DNA of 29,103 bases from contig CANQQF010000064.1 of assembly GCA_947625985.1 (NCBI GenBank), forward strand, positions 1 through 29,103. Reading direction: 5' to 3'. This stretch comes from an uncultured Clostridia bacterium (lineage in GTDB: Bacteria; Bacillota_A; Clostridia; TANB77; CAG-508). The notes below the pieces were generated by a model that saw only the letters and a program-made list of their open reading frames with translations, made no database searches and was not told the origin of the DNA. Position numbers and translations under genes: made by a program. Positions 1 through 8,392 of the stretch are shown in pieces. The stretch's first letter is position 1, and the number at the start of each line of letters is the position of its first letter.

Positions 1-89
1 TAACTTTATCATTTTTTGGTACTTCCTTCAATATTTTTTATTTACTTTATGTGTGACATATCTATTGTAAACTTATATAATAGAGAAGT

Positions 90-118
90 TTGACAAAAAT
101 GAATAAATGGTATAAAAT
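90..118 (+). promoter_or_regulatory. Probable sigma-A promoter of the first gene
   Basis: TTGACA at 90-95 and TAAAAT at 113-118 are separated by 17 bp. Transcription would begin near 125, about 45 bases ahead of the start codon at 172. The rest of 1-171 is very A+T-rich and shows no other gene or structure. Confidence 0.55.
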
Positions 119-171
119 AATTATGTAAACACTTTGCGAAATTCTTGTATTAAAATTTAAGGAGGAATTAA

Positions 172-774
172 ATGTTTTCACTTTTGAATTATCATAGAAA
201 CTATAAAGAAATTAGGCTTGAATTTTTATGCGGATGTCAGTTACGGGATAATTTAAGATTTGGAGAAGAAGGTTCTGAGCTTTCTTATAAGTTATATAAA
301 ACGTTAATGCCATATAACAGATATACAGATGTTGAATATATAATTTCAACAAATAAGTTTGTACAATTTAAAGACATTAAGATGATTACAGAAGAATTTT
401 CTAATAATATAAAATTTGAAGTTTTTGTTAATACAAAGGGAGAATTATTGATTGGAGATAAAAATCAAACTATAGAAGCTCCTAAAAATGCATATGGGGT
501 TAGATTGTGTGAACGAACAATAAGGGAGAGCATGTACGGAACTAATAGAAATTCGAGTATGTTTTGTAATTATACGAATATTATATATTTCGGAGAAGAA
601 AAATATACTGTAAGTGAAGCAAAAGAAGAATTTCCAATAATAGCAAAAATTATTGATGTTGCTGATAAATGCTATAAAAGATGTGATGGTAAGGAAAATA
701 TTTTCGTGAAAACAAAAAGTGGACTTGTATTATTAAAGGATGGAATATATATCCCCAAAATAATACGCTGTTAA
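172..774 (+). CDS. Hypothetical protein, 200 aa
   Basis: I do not recognise this protein. The reading frame is complete: the ATG at 172 follows a near-perfect AGGAGG ribosome site about 6 bases upstream, and the stop lies just before a strong intrinsic terminator. It therefore looks like a single-gene transcript with its own promoter at 90-118. The predicted protein is soluble, with no signal peptide or membrane segment. It has scattered cysteines (residues 20, 22, 113, 132, 167, 170 and the last residue 200) that do not form an obvious metal-binding motif. A short N-terminal part is followed by mixed charged and beta-rich sequence. It lies next to the translation operon but is separated from it by terminator and promoter, so the neighbourhood says nothing about its role. 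Confidence 0.8.
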   Translation: MFSLLNYHRNYKEIRLEFLCGCQLRDNLRFGEEGSELSYKLYKTLMPYNRYTDVEYIISTNKFVQFKDIKMITEEFSNNIKFEVFVNTKGELLIGDKNQTIEAPKNAYGVRLCERTIRESMYGTNRNSSMFCNYTNIIYFGEEKYTVSEAKEEFPIIAKIIDVADKCYKRCDGKENIFVKTKSGLVLLKDGIYIPKIIRC

Positions 775-780
775 AAAGAT

Positions 781-807
781 GATTCCTTCGTAAGAAGGAA
801 TCTTTTT
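781..807 (+). terminator. Intrinsic terminator
   Basis: Perfect 9-bp stem GATTCCTTC/GAAGGAATC (781-789 with 794-802) around a GTAA loop, followed by five T. It ends the transcript of the 200-aa gene. Confidence 0.9.
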
Positions 808-817
808 CTTGAAAAGC

Positions 818-846
818 TTGACAAATATTTATCAACCTGATATAAT
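818..846 (+). promoter_or_regulatory. Promoter of infC-rpmI-rplT
   Basis: Consensus TTGACA (818-823) and TATAAT (841-846) with 17 bp spacing; TG sits just before the -10. It overlaps nothing coding and starts RNA near 853, leaving a leader of about 147 bases before infC. Confidence 0.9.
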
Positions 847-852
847 AATAGA

Positions 853-984
853 CGTTACAAGAAGAAGCAAAGCTTCTCACCTTATCCAAATAAGGAAAAA
901 GGTAAGAAAATTAAATAAATTATGTATGTGAAAATATATGTAATATATTGCTTAATTGACTTGTAACAAAAGTCAATTTTTTTT
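853..984 (+). promoter_or_regulatory. infC leader with attenuator (L20-leader-like)
   Basis: The untranslated leader holds three hairpins in order: AGAAGC/GCTTCT (863-877, AAA loop), CCTTAT/ATAAGG (880-895, loop CCAA), and a terminator AATTGACTT/AAGTCAATT (954-962 with 970-978) followed by T979-T984. The terminator ends only 2 bases before the Shine-Dalgarno of infC, so read-through must be regulated. In Bacillus subtilis the infC-rpmI-rplT leader is controlled by ribosomal protein L20 through premature termination. The layout here fits that mechanism, but I have not matched the L20-binding bases. Confidence 0.7.
954..984 (+). terminator. Attenuator hairpin ahead of infC
   Basis: A 9-bp perfect stem with 7-nt loop GTAACAA and a run of eight T, two of which close the stem. 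It lies between promoter and gene within one transcription unit, so it acts as a conditional terminator and not as an operon end. Confidence 0.8.
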
Positions 985-999
985 ATGGGGGTGTTTTAG

Positions 1000-1515
1000 A
1001 TAAAACAAGAATTACCAACAAATAGACAAATACGAGCAAAAGAAGTACAACTAATAAGTGAAATAGGAGAAAAATTAGGAGTGCTTTCATTAAATGAAGC
1101 TTTAGAAAAAGCAGAAGATAAAAATTTAGATTTAGTGCTTGTTGCACCAAACTCAGAGCCACCAGTTTGTAAAATAATGAACTATGGAAAGTATAAGTTT
1201 GAACAAGCAAAAAAAGAAAAGTTAGCAAAGAAGAAACAAAAAGTACTAGAATTAAAGGAGATTAGAATAACACCTAATATCGAAAAACATGATTTTGATT
1301 TTAAAGCAAAGAATATAAGAAAATTTATAACAGATGGAAACAAAGTTAAAATCACAGTTCGTTTTAGAGGTAGAGAAGTAAATAATTCAGAAGCTGGAAA
1401 AGTAGTACTTGAAAAATTTATTGAAAACTTAGAAGATATTGCTCAAGTAGAAAAAAAGCCTAAACTAGAAGGTAGAAACATGTTTACAATATTAGCTAAA
1501 AAAGCAGATAAATAA
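1000..1515 (+). CDS. infC: Translation initiation factor IF-3 (AUA start)
   Basis: IF-3 binds the 30S subunit, prevents premature joining of 50S and checks the initiator codon. The protein matches the family from its N-terminal region (NRQIRAKEVQLI, near residues 8-19) through the NLDLVLVAPNSEPPVCKIM block and the lysine-rich linker to the C-terminal domain (RFRGRE). The first ATG/GTG/TTG in frame is the GTG at 1081, which would delete the first 27 conserved residues. A stop (TAG, 997-999) lies directly before ATA at 1000, and GGGGGTG (987-993) is spaced 6 bases from it. I therefore place the start at this ATA, giving 171 aa, the usual IF-3 length. Rare start codons on infC are the known basis of its translational autoregulation. 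It heads the rpmI-rplT operon. Confidence 0.93.
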   Translation: MKQELPTNRQIRAKEVQLISEIGEKLGVLSLNEALEKAEDKNLDLVLVAPNSEPPVCKIMNYGKYKFEQAKKEKLAKKKQKVLELKEIRITPNIEKHDFDFKAKNIRKFITDGNKVKITVRFRGREVNNSEAGKVVLEKFIENLEDIAQVEKKPKLEGRNMFTILAKKADK

Positions 1516-1558
1516 TCTGTAAAATAAATTCACTTAAAAAACGAAAGGAGAAATTATC

Positions 1559-1759
1559 ATGCCTAAATTAAAAACAAACAAAGCTGCAAGTAAAAGATAT
1601 GGACTAACAGCTAAAGGAAAAGTAAAAAGAACAACAGCAAATGGTAGACACAGATTGGCAACAAAAACAAAAAGACAAAAATCAGATAGAAAACAAAATT
1701 CTTATGCTGATAAATCATGTGAAAACACAATAAAAAAATTATTACCATATGGTAACTAA
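1559..1759 (+). CDS. rpmI: 50S ribosomal protein L35
   Basis: Small, strongly basic component of the large ribosomal subunit. The 66-aa sequence starts MPKLKTNKAASKRY and continues KGKVKR...HRLATKTKRQK, the L35 signature, and its length is normal. The ATG follows AAGGAG at suitable distance. It lies between infC and rplT, the conserved order, and must be on the same transcript because no terminator or promoter is visible in the 43-base gap. Confidence 0.97.
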   Translation: MPKLKTNKAASKRYGLTAKGKVKRTTANGRHRLATKTKRQKSDRKQNSYADKSCENTIKKLLPYGN

Positions 1760-1798
1760 AATTTGAATTAGTATAGAAGAATAAGGAAGGTGATATAA

Positions 1799-2149
1799 AT
1801 GGCAAGAGTAAAAACAGCTAGAACAACTAGAGCAAGACATAAGAAAGTGTTAAAACAAGCAAAAGGATATTATGGAGCAAAGCATTATCGCTTTAGAATG
1901 GCTAACCAAGCTGTAATGAAATCTTTAGTATATGCATATATTGGAAGAAAAGATAAAAAAAGTAATTTTAGAAAATTATGGATAACAAGAATAAATGCAG
2001 CAGCTAGAATGAATGGTTTAACATATAGTAGACTAATTGCTGGTCTAAAAAAAGCAAATGTTACAATTAATAGAAAGATGTTAGCGGAAATCGCAGTAAC
2101 AGATGAAAAAGCATTTGCAGAAATAGCAAAAATTGCAAAAAATGCTTAA
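1799..2149 (+). CDS. rplT: 50S ribosomal protein L20
   Basis: L20 is an early-assembly protein binding 23S rRNA, and in Firmicutes it is also the repressor of its own operon through the infC leader. The 116-aa sequence begins [19 protein letters not shown] and keeps the basic N-terminal helix, the conserved [14 protein letters not shown] block (residues 57-70) and the [14 protein letters not shown] segment. The length is normal. It is the last gene of the operon, followed by an intrinsic terminator at 2171-2203. The leader at 853-984 is its likely regulatory target. Confidence 0.97.
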   Translation: MARVKTARTTRARHKKVLKQAKGYYGAKHYRFRMANQAVMKSLVYAYIGRKDKKSNFRKLWITRINAAARMNGLTYSRLIAGLKKANVTINRKMLAEIAVTDEKAFAEIAKIAKNA

Positions 2150-2170
2150 TATAAATATGAAAAATTAAAG

Positions 2171-2203
2171 AAAGGGATAAAAGATTTGATTATCTCTTTT
2201 TTT
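2171..2203 (+). terminator. Terminator of infC-rpmI-rplT
   Basis: AAAGGGATAA (2171-2180) pairs with TTATCTCTTT with one G-T wobble around a 9-base loop, and the right arm runs into seven T. Confidence 0.8.
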
Positions 2204-2226
2204 ATGTATTAATTCAGTTAAAACTA

Positions 2227-2256
2227 TTGAAAAGTACATATGTTTTTTGATATAAT
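2227..2256 (+). promoter_or_regulatory. Promoter of tRNA-Gln
   Basis: TTGAAA (2227-2232) and TATAAT (2251-2256) with 18 bp spacing. Predicted RNA start is near 2263, six bases before the tRNA. No other promoter is seen before the following two protein genes. Confidence 0.8.
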
Positions 2257-2268
2257 ACAAATGAATAT

Positions 2269-2343
2269 TGGGGTATCGCCAAGTGGTAAGGCAACCGGCT
2301 CTGACCCGGTCATGCGTAGGTTCGAATCCTACTACCCCAGCCA
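2269..2343 (+). tRNA. tRNA-Gln (anticodon CUG)
   Basis: Complete cloverleaf: acceptor TGGGGTA/TACCCCA, D-arm with AGTGGTAAGGC, anticodon stem ACCGG/CCGGT (2294-2298, 2306-2310) around loop CTCTGAC with anticodon CTG at 2301-2303, and T-arm AGGTTCGAATCCT. Discriminator G at 2340, with CCA encoded at 2341-2343. No terminator follows; the next gene starts 22 bases later. Confidence 0.96.
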
Positions 2344-2365
2344 AATTTTTATGGGGTGTAAACTT

Positions 2366-3859
2366 ATGATAAAAAATAATCAAGGGGTAACCTTAGTAAG
2401 TTTAATAATATTAATAATAATTTTAGCTACAATTCTTGGATTATCAGCATATAATATTAATCAATCAATTGATTCAACAAGAGTAGAAGCATTTACAACA
2501 GAATATAAAATTATGCAATCACAAGTGAATTTATTATATGAGAAGATGAAAAACAATGAAGAAGTAACTGTAAACGGAGCTAAATACAAAGGAAGTGGAA
2601 ATACTGAGGAAGGAATAAAAGGAATACAAGAAATAGGGAATACAATTGAAGGAGAAAACGAGCCACAAGCTACTAAAGTTTTCGATTCTTTATCAATGTC
2701 AGAAAATGATAGAAAAGATTATAGGTACTATAGCTTATCATTAATAAAAGATGGATTAGGAATAGAAGGAATAACACAAGATTTTCTAGTAAACATGCAA
2801 ACTAGAGATATATTAAGCTATAAAGGATTAGAGCATAATGAAAATATATATTACAACTTAAATGGATTGTCAGGAGAATTATATAATGTTAAATATGATG
2901 CACATAAAGGTGTACCAACATTCACATCAGATGTTGAAATAGTGACACAAGATAAAGAATGGAGAATAAATATTACAGATATACAATATGATGGTTATAT
3001 CGATACATGGAAAGCAAAATATAAAACAGAAGAAGAGCAAAATTGGAAAATAAGTGACAGTTTAAAAATATCTGTTGACAAGACAGGGATATATGATGTA
3101 AAAGTATTTAATGGAGATATTGAGTCAGAAGCAAAAAAAGTAAATGTAAATGTAAAATATGAAACAGATAAAATAATTGCGTATTTTGATGCTAGAAACA
3201 ATACAGGTTACGGACATAGTAATACAGCAACTACATGGAAAGATTTAAGTGGAAACAATTTTAATGTTGTATTTTATAATATGAATTTAGCTACAACGAC
3301 ATCTACAAGTGGATGGTTAAAAGATAGTATATTATTTGACGGACAAGATGATTATGCTGCAATACAAAATTTAGATTTTTCACGATATAATGACTTAACG
3401 ATATGTGCAACATTTAAAGTTTTGGATTATCCAAAATCACCAGCAATATATTCAGCTATAATATGTTTAGCAACTCCTGGAGCTGGAAGATTATATATGG
3501 GATATAGCCATTCTGGGGATTTGTTTAGACATAATTTTACTACGCCAGATACATGGTCTAGTGGTGGAAAATTTGTTCTTGGGAAAAAGGAACATTTAAT
3601 AGGAACATATAAATGCCAAAATGACAATTCAAAAAATACTTTATATGAAAATGGAACAAAATTATTAGAAAACAATACTAAAATGACAACGAAATGGGCT
3701 AACTACCCAGTAGAGATTGCAAGATCATGGGGAGGGTTTGATGGAAATTATAGTAATGCATGTATGCAATTATATGATTTAACAATATATAATGGAACCT
3801 TAACAGAGCAACAAATAAAGGAACATTCAGATTTAGCAAGAATTACATATGATTTTTAA
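2366..3859 (+). CDS. Pilin-like N-terminus with LamG-type domain, surface protein
   Basis: A 497-aa exported or envelope protein. Residues 1-6 are followed by GVTLVSLIILIIILATILG, a type IV prepilin-like leader in which a short charged stretch ending in glycine precedes one hydrophobic helix. The +5 glutamate of true pilins is replaced by serine. A middle region of unknown fold follows. From about residue 270 to 490 the sequence (IIAYFDARNN, WKDLSGNNFN, ILFDGQDDYAAI, MQLYDLTIYN) resembles a concanavalin A-like/LamG jelly-roll, typical of carbohydrate or matrix binding. I choose ATG 2366, with GGGGTG 7 bases upstream. The longer frame back to 2240 runs through the tRNA and its promoter, so it is not real. 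It is cotranscribed with tRNA-Gln and probably lysS. No pilus assembly genes are in the window, so its export route is open. Confidence 0.8.
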   Translation: MIKNNQGVTLVSLIILIIILATILGLSAYNINQSIDSTRVEAFTTEYKIMQSQVNLLYEKMKNNEEVTVNGAKYKGSGNTEEGIKGIQEIGNTIEGENEPQATKVFDSLSMSENDRKDYRYYSLSLIKDGLGIEGITQDFLVNMQTRDILSYKGLEHNENIYYNLNGLSGELYNVKYDAHKGVPTFTSDVEIVTQDKEWRINITDIQYDGYIDTWKAKYKTEEEQNWKISDSLKISVDKTGIYDVKVFNGDIESEAKKVNVNVKYETDKIIAYFDARNNTGYGHSNTATTWKDLSGNNFNVVFYNMNLATTTSTSGWLKDSILFDGQDDYAAIQNLDFSRYNDLTICATFKVLDYPKSPAIYSAIICLATPGAGRLYMGYSHSGDLFRHNFTTPDTWSSGGKFVLGKKEHLIGTYKCQNDNSKNTLYENGTKLLENNTKMTTKWANYPVEIARSWGGFDGNYSNACMQLYDLTIYNGTLTEQQIKEHSDLARITYDF

Positions 3860-3886
3860 AGTAATAAATAATTAGGAGGATGAATT

Positions 3887-5389
3887 ATGCAAGAAAGAAA
3901 TAATCAAAATGAGGAACAAGAGTTAGACATTAATCACTTAATGCAAATTAGAAGGGAAAAATTGCAAGAACTACAAGAGCAAGGAAAAGATCCCTTTGAA
4001 ATAACTAAATTCAATAGAACTAACACAGCAGGAGAAATAAAATCTAACTATGAAGAATTTGAACAAAAAGATGTAACAGTTGCAGGAAGAATAATAGCTA
4101 AAAGAATTATGGGAAAAGCATCATTCTGTACAATTCAAGATTGTGATGAAAAAATTCAAAGTTATGTTAGTATAAATGATTTAGGAGAGGAAGATTATAA
4201 AGCATTCAAAACATGGGATATTGGAGATATAATAGGAATTACTGGTTTTGTATTTAAAACAAGAACAGAGGAAATTTCAGTACATGCAAAAGAAGTAAAA
4301 TTACTTTCAAAATCATTATGCCCATTGCCTGAAAAATTTCATGGATTAAAAGATCCAGATTTAAGATATAGACAACGTTATACAGATTTAATAGTTAATC
4401 CAGAGGTTAAAGAAACATTTCTTATGAGAAGCAAAATTATAAGTAGTGTACGTAAAATATTAGAAGAAAAAGGTTATTTAGAAGTAGAAACACCAATATT
4501 AAACACAATTTCTGGAGGAGCAACTGCAAGGCCATTTATAACTCATCATAATGCATTAGATATTGATATGTATTTAAGAATAGCATTAGAATTAAATCTA
4601 AAAAGACTAATTGTAGGTGGTTTTGACAAAGTCTATGAAATAGGTAGAGTATTTAGAAATGAAGGTATGGACATTAGACATAATCCTGAATTTACAATGT
4701 TAGAATTATATGCAGCATATCAAGATTATCATGATATGATGGATATAGTTGAAGAGATATTTTCAAGAACAGCACAAGAAGTTTTAGGAACAACTAAAAT
4801 AAATTATCAAGGACAAGATATTGATTTAGCACCAGGATGGAAGAGAATTAGCATGATTGATTCTATAAAAGAAGTAACAGGAATTGATTTTAATGAAATA
4901 CAAACAGATGAAGAGGCTGTTGCTTTAGCTAAGGAGAAAAATATAGAAATACCAGATGAAACAAAAGAAACTAGAGGAGATGTAATAGCATTATTCTTTG
5001 ATGAATATGTTGAAGAAACACTAATTCAACCTACATTTGTATATGATTATCCAGTAGAAATTTCACCATTAGCTAAAAAGAATCCGAAAGATAAACGATT
5101 AACAGAAAGATTTGAAGCATTTATTGGAGGAAGAGAATACGGAAATGCATTTTCAGAATTAAATGATCCAATTGATCAATATGAGAGATTCAAAAAACAA
5201 GTTGAAGCAAGAGAAGCAGGAGACGATGAAGCAGGTATGATGGATGATGACTATATACATGCTCTAGAAATAGGTTTACCACCAACAGGAGGACTTGGAA
5301 TAGGAATGGATAGAATGATAATGTTATTAACAGATGCTGCATCAATAAGAGATGTATTACTATTTCCAACTATGAAACCACTTAATTAA
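3887..5389 (+). CDS. lysS: Lysyl-tRNA synthetase, class II
   Basis: Charges tRNA-Lys with lysine using ATP in the cytoplasm. The 500-aa protein has the N-terminal OB-fold anticodon-binding domain (about 70-150, [16 protein letters not shown]) and the class II catalytic core. The core includes the motif 2 region [20 protein letters not shown] and the C-terminal motif 3 [16 protein letters not shown]. The length is typical of bacterial LysRS. The ATG follows AGGAGG by 7 bases. The gap to the pilin-like gene is only 27 bases without a terminator, so lysS is probably read from the tRNA-Gln promoter. The gene ends at a strong terminator shared with the convergent telA-like gene. Confidence 0.97.
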   Translation: MQERNNQNEEQELDINHLMQIRREKLQELQEQGKDPFEITKFNRTNTAGEIKSNYEEFEQKDVTVAGRIIAKRIMGKASFCTIQDCDEKIQSYVSINDLGEEDYKAFKTWDIGDIIGITGFVFKTRTEEISVHAKEVKLLSKSLCPLPEKFHGLKDPDLRYRQRYTDLIVNPEVKETFLMRSKIISSVRKILEEKGYLEVETPILNTISGGATARPFITHHNALDIDMYLRIALELNLKRLIVGGFDKVYEIGRVFRNEGMDIRHNPEFTMLELYAAYQDYHDMMDIVEEIFSRTAQEVLGTTKINYQGQDIDLAPGWKRISMIDSIKEVTGIDFNEIQTDEEAVALAKEKNIEIPDETKETRGDVIALFFDEYVEETLIQPTFVYDYPVEISPLAKKNPKDKRLTERFEAFIGGREYGNAFSELNDPIDQYERFKKQVEAREAGDDEAGMMDDDYIHALEIGLPPTGGLGIGMDRMIMLLTDAASIRDVLLFPTMKPLN

Positions 5390-5394
5390 AAAAT

Positions 5395-5440
5395 AAAAAA
5401 AGAAAGAATAAAACATGAGATTTTATTCTTTCTTTTTTTT
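5395..5440. terminator. Bidirectional terminator between lysS and the telA-like gene
   Basis: AGAAAGAATAAAA (5401-5413) pairs perfectly with TTTTATTCTTTCT (5421-5433) around the loop CATGAGA. A runs on the left and T runs on the right make it usable from both strands, as expected between convergent genes. Confidence 0.85.
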
Positions 5441-5444
5441 ACTA

Positions 5445-6644
5445 TTAATTATTTCCGTTTAACATATTATCTGATTCGTTTTCAGCAGAAATTTTAACTT
5501 CTAATAATTTGTTCTTTAATTCAGATTCTATTTTAACTAGTTCACCTTCGGCAGCAATTCTTTTAGCTTTTCCTGCGTCATGAATTTCAATTAATTTATC
5601 TAATGTTTCAATTAAGTCATTATTTGTTTTTTGAAGAGTTTCAACATCTACTATTGCTCTTTCTGATTCTTCTGCTATTTGAGTTGTACCTTGTTTCAAA
5701 ATTTCGCTATTTGCTTTTAACATATCATTAGTTAAATCTGTAACTTTCTTTTGAGTTTCTAAAGCTCTTTTAGAATTAGCTACACCTAAAGCAATCACTA
5801 TTTGATTTTTCCAAAGAGGTATAGTGTTTATTAATGAACTTTGGATTTTATTAATAAGCTCACTATCATTATTTTGAATAAGTCTAATTTGTGGTGCCAT
5901 TTGGATAGAAATTATTCTTGTAGTTTTTAAATCATAAAGTTTTTTCTCAAATCTGTTAATAGTATCAGACATATCTTTTACTGCTTGAATATCTAATTGA
6001 TCATTAGTTTGTTCAGCTTTTTGCTTTAAAGCTGGAAGAGTAACTGTGTTTAATTCTTCAATTTTTTTCTCACCAGCTATAATATATAAAGAAAGTTGTT
6101 TGAAATATTCTAAATTCTTTTCATACATAGTATCAAATGTTGCAATATCTTTAAGCATTGTTAATCTTTGTGATTCAAGTGATTTTTCTATATTATCAAT
6201 ATTTCCTTCAACTTTATTGTATCTAGCAAGCAATTTATCAAATTGTTTTTTTGCAGAGTTAAATACAGAAAACAATCCTTTTTGTTCAGTTGTTGCAGAT
6301 AAAGTGTCACTATTAAATGATTTTATTTCAGATACAAGATCTGCTAATAAATCTCCAACAGCTCCTGTTTCTTTAGTTTTAACTTCTGATAAAACAGAGT
6401 CAGAAAACTTTGAAATATTAGTTTGAGCAGAAGCTCCATATTGTAATAATTGAGCTGTATTTGTTACATCAAGTTCTTGTAAAAAATTATTTATAGATTC
6501 TTGTTCAGCAGGTGTTAATTTATCATAATTTAAAGAATCCTCAATTTTTGTTTCAGTAATCTCATTTCCGTCTAATATAGTTGTTTCAAGTTCTTTTGAA
6601 TCAACTTTTGAATCAATTTTTAGTTCTAAATTTTCATTTTCCAT
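5445..6644 (-). CDS. TelA-family (toxic anion resistance) protein
   Basis: A 399-aa acidic, almost entirely helical protein. Its C-terminal half (NSKRALETQKKVTDLTN, LKANSEILKQGTTQIAEESE, VDVETLQKTNNDLIETL, IHDAGKAKRIAAEGEL) is the hallmark of the TelA family (B. subtilis YaaN and the plasmid kilA tellurite gene product). The biochemical role of the family is not settled; members are linked to tellurite, colicin and general envelope stress resistance. There is no signal peptide or membrane span. Translation starts at ATG 6644 behind AAAGGA. It is the last of three minus-strand genes, 48 bases after the VWA gene, and ends at the bidirectional terminator. The family assignment is confident; tellurite resistance as such is not shown. 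Confidence 0.88.
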   Translation of the reverse strand: MENENLELKIDSKVDSKELETTILDGNEITETKIEDSLNYDKLTPAEQESINNFLQELDVTNTAQLLQYGASAQTNISKFSDSVLSEVKTKETGAVGDLLADLVSEIKSFNSDTLSATTEQKGLFSVFNSAKKQFDKLLARYNKVEGNIDNIEKSLESQRLTMLKDIATFDTMYEKNLEYFKQLSLYIIAGEKKIEELNTVTLPALKQKAEQTNDQLDIQAVKDMSDTINRFEKKLYDLKTTRIISIQMAPQIRLIQNNDSELINKIQSSLINTIPLWKNQIVIALGVANSKRALETQKKVTDLTNDMLKANSEILKQGTTQIAEESERAIVDVETLQKTNNDLIETLDKLIEIHDAGKAKRIAAEGELVKIESELKNKLLEVKISAENESDNMLNGNN

Positions 6645-6692
6645 TTTTTAAAATTCCTTTCTTTTTATATTTAGGGGCTTATATTAGCCTTA

Positions 6693-8369
6693 TTATAAAT
6701 TTGAATTAAATAGATTCCTTAATTGGTATATAACATCTTCAGATTCTGCGTTAATGCTAGCAGCTTCATTTATATTTGATATATCTTCTAAAGCATCAAT
6801 ATTTGCATTGTATCCTATTGTGTATATAGGTATATCCAGATTCTTAATAACTTTTGTAGCATTTTCAAGTGAATTTCCAGTGTTTGTTTCACCATCACTC
6901 AAAACAAACATCATTAGTTTAGCATCTGGAACTTCTTTTTGTTTCTTTAGCATTGAGTCTGTAGCAACTAAAATTGCATCAAATGTAGCAGTGTTTCCAC
7001 TTGCAGATAAATTTTGAACAGCACTAGTAAAATATGATCTTTGGTTAACGTTAAATTCATCAATAGGTAATTCAATTGTTACGTCTGTACTATAACTTAT
7101 AAGACCTATATAATTATTTTGATTTATATATTTACTTCCATTAATTAAAGATTTCTTTAAGTTGGCTAGAGGAGTTCCAGACATACTTCCTGAAACATCT
7201 GCAACAAAAGTTGCTATAATTGGTTTTCCTAAATCTTTTTCTTTTTTCCATAATTGTTGAGCCTGTAAAAGAGTTGATCCATCATAAGATTTAGAAGTGT
7301 CTCCATCATTTCGTGTAAATCCATAAGATGCTGCTAAATTTTGTGAAGATGGATTTAATGCATATGCAGAAAATGTTTGCAATGCTTGAGTTTGTTCAGG
7401 TGTAAGTGTTCCACATGAATATAAAGGATTATTATGAGGTATTCCAAATGGAATAAAAGAGTAATTATCCTTTAATTTTGAGTCGTTTTCATAAGTTTGA
7501 TATTCCATTATAAAAGCGTCTAAAGAACCATCTTCTGCAGCGGTTCGCATTTGCATAGTATTATATGATACAAAAGGTATATTTTGTTGTAAAGTTTGGA
7601 ATCCATTTTTTGCTGTATCACTTAAAGGATTAGTTGAGTCAAAATAATTTAATGTTGTTATTAAGAAGTTTAATCCTGTTGAGCTAGCATAAGGATTTGT
7701 ATATCCAAGAGTTATTTCATTATTAACTGTTGCTTGAATTACTGAATCTATATTAGCTGTTCCATATTTAGATTCAAGAGTTTTATATGTAGACTCAGAA
7801 AGTAATACACCAGCTGTATTTTTTACTAAAGAATCTGTCACTTTTGTTAAGGTAACAGATTGAGATTGTGCCATAGCTGCCCATAATTCATTAGATGGAG
7901 CAAAAGCTTGAGGTACGTATTTACCTGAAACTAGATAATCGACAGCATCACCTGAAGAAATATTGCGAACTGAAACGGAAACAGTTTTTCCATTTATAGT
8001 TTGATGAGAATTATTAAAGTTTTTAGCAACTTCAACAAGCCATGCATCAGGTCCATCTCCAGCTTTTTCAGGTGATGAAAAAATTTCAATATTTATATCT
8101 CCGGTACCCTTAACAGTTAAATCATACTGAGAAATATCAGGAAGCTCATCTTTAAGAGAGATTTGTCCAACTGTTGCATTTGACTTAGTAGGATTTGAAG
8201 TTGAAACATCAATATTTTTTAAATAACGATTTAAAGTTTTAACTGCCTTAGAATAGTTCTTTTCAGATGAAGATTGCCCTATATTTTGAGTTAAGAGAAT
8301 CCCTACAATAATTATTACAATGAAAACTGCTATTAAAATTATAAATTTTTTTGTATTTTGATTATTCAT
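6693..8369 (-). CDS. Membrane-anchored solute-binding-like and VWA domain protein
   Basis: A 558-aa protein with an N-terminal membrane anchor (residues 9-26, FIILIAVFIVIIIVGILL). A region of about 85-350 resembles extracellular solute-binding proteins (INIEIFSSPEKAGDGPDAWL, FAPSNELWAAMAQ). A C-terminal von Willebrand A domain spans about 383-558. The VWA metal site is complete: DVSGS (D390, S392, S394), a threonine in SGNTAT (457-461) and D491 in LSDGETNTG. A functional, metal-dependent binding surface outside the membrane is therefore likely. The middle gene of the three-gene operon starts 23 bases after the membrane coiled-coil gene. Its link with a TelA protein suggests an envelope-stress complex. 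The ligand is unknown. Confidence 0.85.
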   Translation of the reverse strand: MNNQNTKKFIILIAVFIVIIIVGILLTQNIGQSSSEKNYSKAVKTLNRYLKNIDVSTSNPTKSNATVGQISLKDELPDISQYDLTVKGTGDINIEIFSSPEKAGDGPDAWLVEVAKNFNNSHQTINGKTVSVSVRNISSGDAVDYLVSGKYVPQAFAPSNELWAAMAQSQSVTLTKVTDSLVKNTAGVLLSESTYKTLESKYGTANIDSVIQATVNNEITLGYTNPYASSTGLNFLITTLNYFDSTNPLSDTAKNGFQTLQQNIPFVSYNTMQMRTAAEDGSLDAFIMEYQTYENDSKLKDNYSFIPFGIPHNNPLYSCGTLTPEQTQALQTFSAYALNPSSQNLAASYGFTRNDGDTSKSYDGSTLLQAQQLWKKEKDLGKPIIATFVADVSGSMSGTPLANLKKSLINGSKYINQNNYIGLISYSTDVTIELPIDEFNVNQRSYFTSAVQNLSASGNTATFDAILVATDSMLKKQKEVPDAKLMMFVLSDGETNTGNSLENATKVIKNLDIPIYTIGYNANIDALEDISNINEAASINAESEDVIYQLRNLFNSNL

Positions 8370-8392
8370 AATAAAATCCTTTCTATTCCTTT

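Noticed and set aside
2240..2365. N-terminal extension of the pilin-like frame back to 2240
   Set aside because: It reads through the tRNA-Gln and its promoter, and the ribosome site and prepilin-like leader fix the start at 2366.
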